NCBI GenBank assembly: GCA_021234155.1
Contig: JAJEKV010000034.1
Location: 308,001-372,000, forward strand
Direction: 5' to 3'
Origin: Isoetes taiwanensis
Lineage: Eukaryota; Streptophyta; Lycopodiopsida; Isoetales; Isoetaceae
Length of the DNA: 64,000 bases
The notes under the pieces were generated by a model. The model saw only the letters and a program-made list of their open reading frames with translations. It searched no databases and was not told the DNA's origin. A program made the translations under genes and the position numbers. Positions 32,997 through 42,742 of this stretch are shown piece by piece. Within the stretch, counting starts at the first letter, position 1, and each line of letters opens with the position of its first letter.

Positions 32997-33687
32997 TTAG
33001 TGCCTTTTACAAAACAAAGAACTCACTTCGTAGCTTGCCAAATCTTCTTTCTTGAGAAGAATGGTGACTATAGTGTCAAAATCATGAGGCATCATGCCTA
33101 ATAACATAACAGGTAATTGCTCTTTCTCCACCGGTGCCCCAGCTGCTGACAGTTGTCCTACCAACTCTTTGAATTCATCAATATGATCATCAATAGAATC
33201 TGTAACCATGTACTTTAAACTGCTCAATTTATTACGTAAATGTAACACTTCTTGTTTTGTTTGTTTGAAATAAATTTTGTCCAAATACTCCCATACTTCA
33301 TTAGCATGCTCATATACTTCGGCATCAACAAGAATGAAATCTTTAAGAGCATAAAGTATCATGCCTCGAGCAACCTGATCTTTATCATCCCAATCTTCTA
33401 CTTCTTTACGCCATGCATCATAGTGAGGACCTTGTGTCAAACGCAGGTGTACTTTCAGGTTACAAAGGACGCACCACCGTTCCTAACACAACATCAATAA
33501 CTTTGTCGTTTCGAAGTACAATTTTCATCTTTGTTTTCCACGCAAGATAACCTGTCCCATCAAACACATAGAGTGTCCTTGTCCCAGTCGCTCCACGTAT
33601 GGAAACCGTTGCCTGCTCTGATACCATATTAAACAAATGAATGACAAGTAAATAACAAGAGGAGTTGCATGCACAAGGTGATAACAT
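32997..33687 (-). pseudogene. Copia gag
   Basis: Gag capsid of the copia type. The minus strand starts MVSEQATVSI, followed by FDGTGYLAWKTKMKIVL (33540-33600), then after one frameshift near 33450 YDAWRKEVEDWDDKDQVARG, VWEYLDKIYF, LRNKLSSLKY, DDHIDEFKELVGQLSAAG and LGMMPHDFDTIVTIL (33050-33090). No zinc knuckle remains, because the deletion that removed the rest of the element cuts in just after it. Confidence 0.85.
33615..33626 (-). other. Copia primer-binding site
   Basis: TGGTATCAGAGC on the minus strand, directly adjacent to the 5' LTR. It is complementary to the 3' end of initiator methionine tRNA in plant copia elements. Confidence 0.9.
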
Positions 33688-33811
33688 TAATGCTTTTCAT
33701 GTAATACATATATCATGCCTAAAAGGCAAAGTATCTAATAATAAGAAGATAAAAATACTAATAATAGATAATATCTAGATAATTGATGTGAGGCCTAGAA
33801 TGCCTCGAACA
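33627..33811 (-). repeat. Copia 5' LTR
   Basis: 185 bp, starting TGTTCGAGGCATTC on the minus strand. Six transitions distinguish it from the 3' copy. Confidence 0.9.
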
Positions 33812-33879
33812 TTTTCAACCTCCCCAGGCGAATCTTTCCACAGGCTGAAGATGTTCAACGTGTGATATGCCTGGCTTCG

Positions 33880-34312
33880 CCTGGGCGAACCCCTTCGACC
33901 ATGTTAATGGCACCTGCAATTTTTTCCATTTTGGCAACTGCAATTGTTTCCACCTTGGCCAGCCATTAGCCCCACCATTGGGTTTGCCTGGGCGAACCCG
34001 GCAAGCAGACTATTTCCGGCAAGTTCCGGTTCCGGGTGCTATTTCCGATTTCCCCTGCTGTGGCCCCGCCGGTGGGTTCGCTTGGGCGAACCCGGCAGGG
34101 CACGCTAAACATGGCCCCCGCCGGTGGGTTCGCCTGGGCGAACCCGGCAGGGCAGCCATAGCCAGTACAATCAATGCCACCATACGGGTGGCCGAACCGG
34201 GCGACGCTCCCGCCACGTCAGGGGCTTGGGTTCGCTTGGGCGAATCCGGCGGGTTCACCTGGGCAAATTGGGCGAATTCTTGGGGTTCGCTTGGGCGAAC
34301 CCGGTTGGCTCC
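33880..34312. repeat. Array of the palindrome GGGTTCGCYTGGGCGAACCC
   Basis: Six to seven copies, exact or slightly changed, begin near 33885, 33980, 34074, 34125, 34228, 34252 and 34293. Each is an 8-bp inverted repeat (gggttcgc/gcgaaccc) around a 4-base centre, and most are followed by 'ggca(g/a)g'. Several reading frames stay open across the array and give FAWANP, VRLGEPG or GSPRRTH repeats. The frame 33867-34427 (186 codons) is therefore probably a by-product rather than a gene. Confidence 0.85.
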
Positions 34313-34489
34313 TGGAGTTAATTTCGGGAACCGATCGAAGCACCGGAGCCAACAGCAACAAGGAAAATATGTGCATACTGGAGCATCAAGGAACGCTATC
34401 CAAAGGGTTATTCCGAGGCTCTTTTGATTATGTATAATCTTAAGCTTTCAATTGATCAAGATGTGACTGAATACATATGTAGTAAAAGA

Positions 34490-34975
34490 GCTTGTAAATG
34501 ATATGAATGCAACCGGTTCTGAAACTACTAAAGATGAGAAAGTATGCTTGCTCTTGCATATTTTACCCAATACTTTTGATGGGTGGTGGTAAACATTTAA
34601 GGAAGAATTGAAGATCACACTTTTGACATGGCATTTGATAGAGCCCAACAAGAAGCACCCAGGCAACAAAAATCCAAGCAAGTTTCTAAGGTAGATACCT
34701 CGATGGTTGCAGAGGTTACTCAAGTAATGGATTCAGCCATGATAGCTTAGTTCAACCAAAGAACAAGTTTTGTTTGAAGGCCAAGAGTTTACAGAAATTT
34801 TGTCAAATGCCAGAGGCGCAATCAAAAGGGGCATTATGCCAAGAAATATCCTGCTCCAACTCCTGTGAAACAAGAAAATCCTCCTCTCCTAATATGGAGT
34901 CCAAAAATATTGTGGAGGAGCAGAACAATCTAGTTGTAAAAAGCATTGAATTTCTTTATGTTGCTCATTAATCTT
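34490..34975 (+). pseudogene. Copia gag fragment
   Basis: Contains KVCLLLHILPNTFDGWW (about 34538-34590), the conserved LL..LP..F/Y block of copia gag. After a gap, KCQRRNQKGHYAKKYP (about 34800-34850) is a zinc knuckle with the GH.A core kept but a cysteine lost. Frames shift in between. It is a different family from the copia element at 32.1-33.8 kb. Confidence 0.6.
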
Positions 34976-36180
34976 GCCCTCTTGTGCCTTCTTCTTGATT
35001 TCTTGACTTCAGGACAACCAGTCACATGAGAATTGAGCATTTCTAACTTTATCTCTTGTATTCTTTGCAAACTCCTCGTAAATGGAAGACAATTTTCAAC
35101 AGTTTGGCATTGTCCGGAGCTCTTGTTGTCTGGGCACTTCCATCTCCCTTAAGCACTTGAAAGTCTTTGGAATCCAAAGCTACTACTTGTATTTTTCTTG
35201 GCTATTCTTCCAACTGAAGGGCTTATTGTCTCTATGATCTTGTTGCCAAGAACTTTTGTCATGCCACCTTCAATGAACTTGAATATTGAAGAGAATACCG
35301 TCTCTTGCAATGCCTTATTGAACAATGCCACCAAGATGGGCACTATCGGAGGCTCAGCCCATTCGAGCAGCTCTGCTATCTAAATCTGTCATCTTGCCAT
35401 TGATGAGGCGTTGTAAACCTGCAGCCATGACATCTGCACCTGTAATGAGTAGTGTTGGGCCCATCTATGGGGGCATTGCTACTGGAAGTCCAAGAAGATC
35501 ATATAACTGCTGCAAGTATTATACCCATTATCTCCATGTGATGTTCCCTTCAGGTTGCATAGGCTTCAATACCCTTCGCCAGAATGTCCTGGGGTGACGG
35601 TGCAGGAGATAGAATATTTGTCGTTGGTGTTCCACAATGTACATGGCTTTCTTTTCCTTCAAGATAGTATGTTAGAGCGAGGTCACATGAGGACGCCGAC
35701 ATCTACAGGTAGATGTCAAAAATCCAAAACAAGAGTTTCACCATATTTTGATATAAAAGAATTCATGTTGATGTCGATCTGTTCTATCGACTCTCTACTC
35801 AGTTGAATGGGTTCATATCAACATGAATCCTTTGGATCTCAACACGTGGTAAATCTGAGGACACTTGGCAACACTGAGTTCTTAGCAAGAAGAAGAACAA
35901 TGCAAGAGCTCCACTGCAGTTGACATCTTCATGCGATCCTATCTGAATTTAAATGCCTATGTCGATATGGAGTAGTCCATGTTGACGCCTGATTGCATTC
36001 TGGTGCAAGGCAGGGTCATTGACCTATCGCAACCAACATTTAAGCTCCGTACATTTGTCATCAAACCATTTGATTGTGGGAAAAGGTCAAAGCTCCCAAG
36101 GGCCTGTATAACCATCTTCTCTTAAAACATCTGCCAGTGGCCATCATAAGCATATTCATTAACTAGACAATCTATGTTAT
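34976..36180. other. Probable retrotransposon debris, no clear gene
   Basis: Open frames at 35198-35383, 35325-35597 and 35555-35806 show no firm motif. The position after a copia gag fragment and before a copia linker fragment at 37.7 kb suggests degraded pol sequence, but I could not recognise a catalytic block. Confidence 0.3.
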
Positions 36181-37150
36181 AACATGGGGAGCTGCAGTAT
36201 TCTCTCTAGGCCTGGCACAACCATCTGGGCAAAGGCCTCTGCACGGTCGTAATCTAGGCGTAACTAAGGCACGCAGGGGTGTTGAGGCAATGGGCATGCA
36301 AGCAGGCTGCCAATCCACCTGTAGAAAAAGGTGTTAGTGCTCAAAATCCGCTTCTTCATCTCTGTTGTTTGTCCCAACATGAAAATGGATAACCAAGTGC
36401 AGATCCCACTTTGCCACACAGTAGGTAATCCAAATACTGGAGCTGCCCTCCTTGTTCTCCTGCCTGCAAGTGTATCTCCGAGAGAATGGCCACTGGGCCA
36501 GTCCATTGCAAATCATCAAGTCAAATATACTACATAGCAAAAGCAAGTAATTGCCTACTATATGGTTGTCATCTGATGCCCATGGCCAAGCCACTTTTAC
36601 AGTTTGCAGCTGCAACACATCCTCTGCCTCAAGGGGTCGTGTTTTGGGTCCCCGTGCGTGCATCGAAGTCTCCAAGGAGCATGATCTTGTCCAACTGCAT
36701 GTACTGCTATATGTCATCATATAGATCAACATCAGGATCCAGCCTATCCACATCTGAGTGAATGTTATAGAAATTGCTCTGCATGTGTGAAGTAGCATGT
36801 TGTGACAAAGAGAGGGTTGCCCCTGCAACTCTCACTCGACGCACCCACAAGTACAGATTATGTCTGTCTATCTTGTGTAGGGAGATTAATTGTGCCAAGG
36901 CTATTTGGTATTATAAGGCAACACACCCCCCCTGTTTCTTGTGCACAAATTGAAGATTGAGTAATGATGATAGCCTAGTAGGTTGGGTAATCTGTGTCCT
37001 CATGCTCCTTCTATAAGGAAGATGACGGCCATATCTATAGCAATGGAGATGAGACTATCTCCTTTCTGCCATGGGAAGCCTCGACAATTCCAGAAGACCA
37101 TTCAAAGGCACAAATCCTATTTGCAGGAGGCCGGCGCAAATATAGCAGAG
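36180..37150 (-). pseudogene. LINE endonuclease fragment
   Basis: On the minus strand from about 37110 the fragment reads FWNCRGFPWQKGDSLISIAI and MAVIFLIE, the start of the AP endonuclease. Further left it has WILMLIYMMTYSSTC, LETSMHARGPKTRP, DLMICNGLAQWPFSR, CRQENKEGSSSIW and HLVIHFHVG. Block for block this matches the GC-rich LINE (WTLYVDLYDDIWQ, DLIICNGLSAVARFRQ, GRDNRGGGSSVVDYV, CISSIVSGGH) but has ordinary GC content. The catalytic GD.N block is changed and the frames are broken. RT is absent. Confidence 0.8.
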
Positions 37151-37689
37151 GCAATATGCAGCATATAGGCATAAACAAGTGTTTAATGAGGTTCTTCTCT
37201 GCTTCCTCTCGCATCCCACATACTATGACATTATAGTTCCTTCATATTAGCTCCTGTTGCTCTTTGATCCTTGGATCAATGTTGACTCTCTCGGCAGGTG
37301 CTCTCTGCTATTTATGAGGTGTGGGCTGCGGTCGGTGTTGAGAGCATGGCAAGATGGGCCGACATGATGGCGCAACAATCGTGTGTCTAGACTGTTGTCA
37401 TGCAGGCATTTGAACATGTGCGACCGAAGTACATGGGGTGGCCTCTCCCTTCCGAAACTAGGAGCTCAACTCTTGCTGGAATTGTTTCAGTCTTGCCAAC
37501 TTGTATATACACTGTTGCAGTTTTTTTTTTTAACATCTACATGGAGGCCTTTACCCTGTTGGTTTACAGTTGCTCGTAGCTCCTGCACAATATTTACTTC
37601 CGTCTGTAGGTATAAAAAGATAAAATGCTTTGATCTAGATCTAAACCTAATTATAATGATCTAAAGACATATGGAATGTTTAGTATTGT

Positions 37690-38110
37690 CTAGAAGAACA
37701 ATGGAAGAAACTTGATGACAAGTTATGGATAAGATATTTTGAGGATATGATGAATATTCCAAAGGCTATAGACTTTATGATCCAATTAAAGGAAAAACAA
37801 TCGTAAGTGGAGATGTTACAGTAGGTGAAAAGCAATTTTACAAGATTGCAACCTTGCAGCCTTCAGAAAATGACAGAAAAAAGTCTGGGAAAGTTTAAGA
37901 GATTAAAAAACTCAAAATCTGGGAAAGATGTAAACAAACGTTCTGACATTTTGTTTGATGATGATTATGATAGTGATGGCTTTGTTGGTTCTGCTTATGA
38001 AATTTCAAAAACAAAAAAACAGGCCCAAACAAGCTTGGTACCAACTGATTTTGCTGAAGAACAGTCCATACATCATAGAGTTTAAGGAGAGCAGTCCGTA
38101 CATCATGGAG
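37690..38110 (+). pseudogene. Copia pol fragment (integrase-RT linker)
   Basis: The sequence reads KKLDDK, then with a frameshift GYDEYSKGYRLYDPIKGKT (about 37735-37795), IVSGDVT and GEKQFYKI. This is the conserved end of copia integrase, where a typical element has LDDK..GY...KGYRLY.P. An acidic linker follows (FDDDYDSDGFVGSAYE, near 37955-38005). The expected RT start is not here, but a candidate continuation lies at 46.26 kb on the far side of a LINE. Confidence 0.75.
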
Positions 38111-38240
38111 TTCAAGGAGAAAAACAAGTGAAAAAGAAGTGGACTCAAGCTCAAATCATGGAAGACGAATTATCGATAAATTCCAATGCATATGGTAGAA
38201 TTGCAGAAGGTAAAGTAAAGATGACCTGACGAGTCTGTTC

Positions 38241-38306
38241 GGCGATGGGCGATGGGCGATGGGCGATGGGCGAATGGCGATGGGCGATGGGGGCGATGGG
38301 CGATGG
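38241..38306. repeat. (GGGCGAT)n minisatellite
   Basis: About nine heptamer units with one a-insertion and one extra ggg. It lies between the copia fragment and A-rich sequence that may be the 5' leader of the LINE. Confidence 0.85.
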
Positions 38307-39111
38307 ATAGCGATACCAGGTGAGTACATCTCTGTATACAAAATAGCGTAGATTAGAAATATAATAATCGTGTTCGGGTTGAGAGGGAGTAGCCGATTGT
38401 CTGTGTATGATTATACCATCCAAGTGTTGTATCAAGACAAACGGTTGATACAAAATAATAGAACAGATTAAACACAGCAGTATCATAATATGGCATTGTT
38501 GGATCATAGGAAGATGGTGGAAGCTCGCATAAAGGGAAACACCAGGGAAAGGAAGTCGGGATGCCGGCACTCGGCGATTTCAAACTACATAACCGTTGGG
38601 GGGGGAGGGGTGCATAACATAATATAATATAAAATATCAGATAATTGAATTTAAATTCGCTTGAATAACGAAAAGGGATGGGATACGTGGCAAAATCGGG
38701 AGAGGCCGTGAGAAAATAATAATAAAAATATAAAATAAAATATAGGGAATTAGCACGTATGATCGGTCCGACGTGTCGAGATAATTATTAGATCTATGAA
38801 AAAGGTAATAATGAAAATATAGAGAAGGGGAGGAAAACGTACGTATGTCAGTGAAGCAGATCGGGGACAGGTGGCGGATATACGCACACGAAAACCCGAA
38901 GGACAGGATAAGACAAGACAAGCATTTAAGACAGACGGGCGTAATAAAGAAGGGGGAATTTAGATAGATTTCGTAACCCTAAAGGTTATAGCACAGTGAT
39001 AATGAGGAGAAGACGAAGTGTGAAGCTCCGCCTTCAGAATTTCTCGACCTCTTCAGTTCAGGCTTAGCAGGGAAGCGCCAGCCCGATTCCGGCTCAGCTC
39101 GGGAGTAGAAA
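38307..39111. other. A-rich leader-like sequence
   Basis: The plus strand is A/G rich, as in the LINE further right. There are no supported genes. The short minus-strand frames reading PSPIAHRPSP derive from the adjacent minisatellite. Confidence 0.35.
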
Positions 39112-39612
39112 ATGGATAAAGGAAAGAAAGTTGCCACCGACAGCGATGGGGAAAAGCAGAATGTCAAGAAGCGTCCAAGATCTGGGGTTCCGGGCAACCT
39201 CACACTGCCTTATAACCCTGATCTCGAAGATCCTAACCCATGGTGTATTTGTGAGCCAGATTGTTTGTGTTTAGGCCGAGGTCTGTCATCATGCATAAGT
39301 TGTGGACGAGTTCACTGCCTATTTTGTGATCGCATACACCATGCACAATCAATGCGGGATCATGGCTATAATCTCGGGCTGCTAGGTGTGCTTGGAGTTC
39401 TAGGGGACAAGAATGATTCAGTCCGGCACCAGGACATGGACAGGACGATGCAATGCTTCAATCAACTCCAGATACATGCAGCAATACAAAGGTCATCCAG
39501 TTACCAGCATAATCTTATGATATGTGATTTTGGCAAGGTCTGTATATATTGCTGCGAAAAAAATCCAGTTGATATAGGCGAGCCGTCTACAGAAAAAAAG
39601 CAAAAGAAGTAA
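39112..39612 (+). CDS. Cysteine-rich 166-residue protein, unknown function
   Basis: An uninterrupted frame from ATG (context gaaaatgg) to TAA. The N-terminus is basic (MDKGKK; KKRPRSG). A dense Cys cluster follows at about residues 45-72, CICEPDCLCLGRG then CISCGRVHCLFC, with CxC-x3-CxC and two CxxC pairs and nearby His residues, so a zinc-binding fold is likely. The C-terminal third has CIYCCEK and a Lys-rich end. There is no signal peptide or membrane segment. It lies in the same orientation as the LINE, 2 kb upstream of its ORF1. If the LINE begins near 38.2 kb it would be an extra upstream ORF of that element; otherwise it is a small host gene. Followed by a T-rich stretch. Confidence 0.55.
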   Translation: MDKGKKVATDSDGEKQNVKKRPRSGVPGNLTLPYNPDLEDPNPWCICEPDCLCLGRGLSSCISCGRVHCLFCDRIHHAQSMRDHGYNLGLLGVLGVLGDKNDSVRHQDMDRTMQCFNQLQIHAAIQRSSSYQHNLMICDFGKVCIYCCEKNPVDIGEPSTEKKQKK

Positions 39613-40925
39613 ATCGTCGGGAGTAAGGAACAAGGAAGTGATGGGATGAAGGGCAAGAACGGAGGGGCTTGAAGTATGTTTTATTTTGTTCTCTTCTGTT
39701 TTTATGTTCGTCTTTTATATATCAACCTTTTAGCTTCAGCTTCACCAGTGATTTTCTGGCAACTGCCAAACATAAGCAATCAGTATCAGCTCATGGCTGA
39801 ATACAAAATGTTTAGGCGATACGGGTAAGTCCAGGCAGAAAAGAGACAAACTATGTTTTGAGAAATAGACGTGTTTAAGGATGGGTGAATACGCCAAAAA
39901 TATGTAGCTGTGGAAAGCCACTTTTTGAATACAAAGTTAGAATGATGAATGAAATATAGCTCCTCCATGTATCGCAGATCGACTGTCTCAGTGTGAATTA
40001 CTCTCTCTTTAAAGTAAAGTATTATATTCATTATCTACAGTTTCTCTATAGGATTTAATAGACGAAACAGGGTCATGGAATAGATGGTGCTACTAATGAC
40101 TTGCATTTTGGTCCCATCTTGCACGCAGTTTACGACATAATACTAATCCGACCACACAGCTCTGTAACTTGTTAACACACTCACATTTTCTGTTAAGATT
40201 CTGCAATAGGAATAGTTATTTTCTTCCATGTACTACCCTCTCCTCGAATGTATTTTTCATAAACTGTATAAACTAGGTGACTAACAATTATTACAAAGGG
40301 AAAATTCTCGTCGACCATCGGCTAGTTACACAGTACACAGTATCAGCACCCACCCAAATACAAAGGAAGATGATGACAGACACGACAGTAAAGGTATTAG
40401 TTAACATGGCATATGAACAGATACACAAGAACAAGGAAGAGCTATTGTACACATAAGGAGGAGGAAGCAGAGAACACAGATACTGAAAATGGCAGGTTTA
40501 GTAGTGGTAAAAAGGATACATAAACAAAGGGAAATAGGAGGATAGCGAAAAGCATGAATTGAAGATAGCAGTATTAGTGGTAAAAGATAAATAAACAGGT
40601 ATAAACCACAGGATACCAACACAGTGAAAGGCAAGAGGAAAGAACAAAATGCGGTAGACGCAGCGAAACAGAAAACAACTGACGGACATATACTGTAACA
40701 CGGTGGAAATCAACGTGGAGCAAAAAGGTGGTGAAGGTGGTGGACTTGGGATGAACCCACAAATGAAGGGAGACAGGTAAACAGACGGACGCCGGAAACG
40801 AGGACGAGTCAGACCGAAATACGGACAGAAATGTAGATGGAAATCAGTGACAGACACAGGGATGACAATAACAGTGAAAAAGACAGTGAAGGCACGTGGG
40901 GGAAAAGCAAATCATAGGAGCAAAG
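39613..40925. other. Non-coding, A-rich on the plus strand
   Basis: No coding feature is supported. Two diverged copies of a 'tagtggtaaaa(g)gata.ataaacaa' phrase occur at about 40501 and 40575. It is probably the 5' leader of the LINE that follows. Confidence 0.4.
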
Positions 40926-41335
40926 TGGACAGAATAAGTGCAAAACAGAGAGTCCCAAACTCCATCGCACGCCAGTATAGCGAGGGCTAGACCCAGCAAC
41001 TGGTAAACTGAACCACTCCAAAATCTAGAAAAGGCAGTTATACAAGGTCGCAAGACCATAAGAGTAAAAGGTGGACAGAATAAGATACGGGACAGAGAGG
41101 CCCAGCCTCTGCCATACACCAGGATAGCGAGGGCTAGACCCACCAACTGGTAAATCTGGACCACTATAAACTCAAAAATATCGCAAAAAGGCACAAAGTG
41201 CGAAATGCGAATACACAAGAGTAAAAAGCGTTCGGTATAAGTTACGGGAATGAGAGGCTCAGCCTCCGCCGTACACCAGGATAGCGAGGGCTAGACCCAC
41301 CAACTGGTAGCCATACCGCTATAAACTCAAATTCA
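40926..41335 (+). repeat. LINE 5' leader tandem repeats
   Basis: Three diverged units share 'tagcgagggctagaccca' and 'caactggta', at about 40978, 41125 and 41282, with spacing of about 147 and 158 bases. Units also share 'gagaggc.cagcctc.gcc.tacaccagga'. Tandem 5' monomers of this kind carry the promoter in some L1 families; a promoter role here is inference. Confidence 0.85.
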
Positions 41336-41611
41336 TACAGGTACAGGGTACGACCCCAAGTTAGGTCGCGGACCTATCGAAAATGGAGAAATGCATAAAT
41401 AAACGCAGGAGGGCGAATACCATAAAAGAAGTAGATCATCGTCAGCCATATGGGATACCGAGAGGTCCGAAGGACAGAGCAAATAATAAATAGTGGAGGC
41501 AGAATAATTAATCATCGGTGATTCTAAAATTCAAAATTTCAAAACCAGGATTAACGGTGAATTTTGAATCAACGGACCGTTTGAGAAAACTTAATATATA
41601 TACCGTGTAGA

Positions 41612-42742
41612 ATGAATATGACAATATCGCATCATACAGTCTGTAGTGATCACCCGGACGAAGAGCACAGCGGCACGATACACCTCGAAGCAATGGCGGA
41701 AAGCACCAGCCTTAGTCAACTGAAGAGAGCAGATGTGGCCAAAGCGCCAGCAAGTCAACAGGACCTCAGAGATTTTCTAGCGCAGATAAACAAGCAGCTG
41801 GAGACTAGGATACCCAGCATAGATGCACTCAACACACTGGCAGAATCAGTCAACCATAACAAAGTAGCCATCGCCAACATGGACGGGAGGATAGAGGGAA
41901 TGGAAAAGATGAGCGAGGAAGTGCAGTGCAGAATGAACGAGCTGGAGGAGGAGAAAGCCAAAATTCTGAATAGGTTGGTTGAATTAGAAAAAGGGAATGT
42001 TCAATTGAATGCATGGGAATCATTTGATAAAATAAAGCCGCACATCATAGAGTATGAGGAACAGAATAGAATTAGGCATGACGTTAGGTTGATAGGGGTA
42101 GCAGAGAAACCTAACGAGGATACGTACCGAGTGACTGCAGAAGTGATAGAGATGGTCTTCAAAGAGCACCGGAGCATCATTGTCAAAGCCGTACGATCGG
42201 GCCAATGGAGGGGGAGACCGGTCAGCCAAGGAGAGATTTTGTGCACGGGATCCAGGCTGAGGAAGGGGATCAAGGTATAGGAAGCCCTAACAGTCATGCA
42301 ACGACAAGGGCTACACAGGGAGCTGGCCAAGGCCAGAGAACTGAACCAGGCAGGGGTACAGGCAGGGGTCAAGAATGGCAAGGTATTTCTGCACAAAAGA
42401 GTACGAGAATTGACAGGAACATCGCAGAAGCAAAGTTCGGGAGTATTGGAAACAGGGAGATCGGTGGATGCGGAAAAGGAGAATATAAACCCAATGGGGG
42501 TCCTGACACAGGGGCACGAGAACATGGCAATGGGGAGGGCAATAGCAGCACTAGCCCCCGACACGAACCAGTACAGAAGGGAAGAAAGAGGCGGAAAAGA
42601 GGACGGCGTAGACCGAACAACGCAAGCCGGGAACATGGATCCAACCCCGACCATGAAGACAAGGGGGAGACCGAGAAGAATGGGAAACGGAGCAGAATAC
42701 ACGGAGACCCCGAGAGAGCAATCTCGTGGAAAGAAACGCTGA
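41612..42742 (+). pseudogene. LINE ORF1 (coiled coil plus RRM-like)
   Basis: ORF1 proteins bind the LINE RNA. The frame runs from 41612 (a better start may be the ATG at 41693, context caatggcg) to TGA at 42740-42742, about 350-376 codons, with one in-frame TAG at 42278-42280 where a TGG (Trp) is expected. The N-terminal half predicts a coiled coil (MDGRIEGMEKMSEEVQ, MNELEEEKAKILNRLVELEK). Then comes an RRM-like block (IRHDVRLIGVAEKPNEDTYR), and after the stop the C-terminal part HRELAKARELNQAG and KNGKVFLHKRV, as in L1 ORF1p. The tail is Gly/Arg-rich. Confidence 0.8.

Larger units (their letters stand above)
32101..33811 (-). mobile_element. Internally deleted Ty1/copia retrotransposon
   Basis: Two 185-bp direct repeats (32101-32285, 33627-33811) form the LTRs. 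On the minus strand they begin TGTTCGAGGC, and the 5' one is followed at once by the plant copia primer-binding site TGGTATCAGAGC. A purine tract gcagggggg precedes the 3' LTR. Inside are gag and then directly the end of RNase H: protease, integrase and most of RT are gone. Flanking pentamers are ctttc and ttttc, a near-match target duplication. I count six LTR differences, all transitions, so the insertion is fairly recent. Confidence 0.9.

Noticed and set aside
33880-34312. CRISPR-like regular repeats
   Set aside because: The repeats are unevenly spaced, vary in sequence, and sit in a plant nuclear context next to an LTR element. Not a CRISPR array.
33867-34427. 186-codon plus-strand frame with FAWANP repeats
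   Set aside because: The open frame follows from the palindromic repeat array, which stays open in several frames on both strands. No domain.
38156-38341. Minus-strand frames with PSPIAHRPSP repeats
   Set aside because: They are translations of the GGGCGAT minisatellite.
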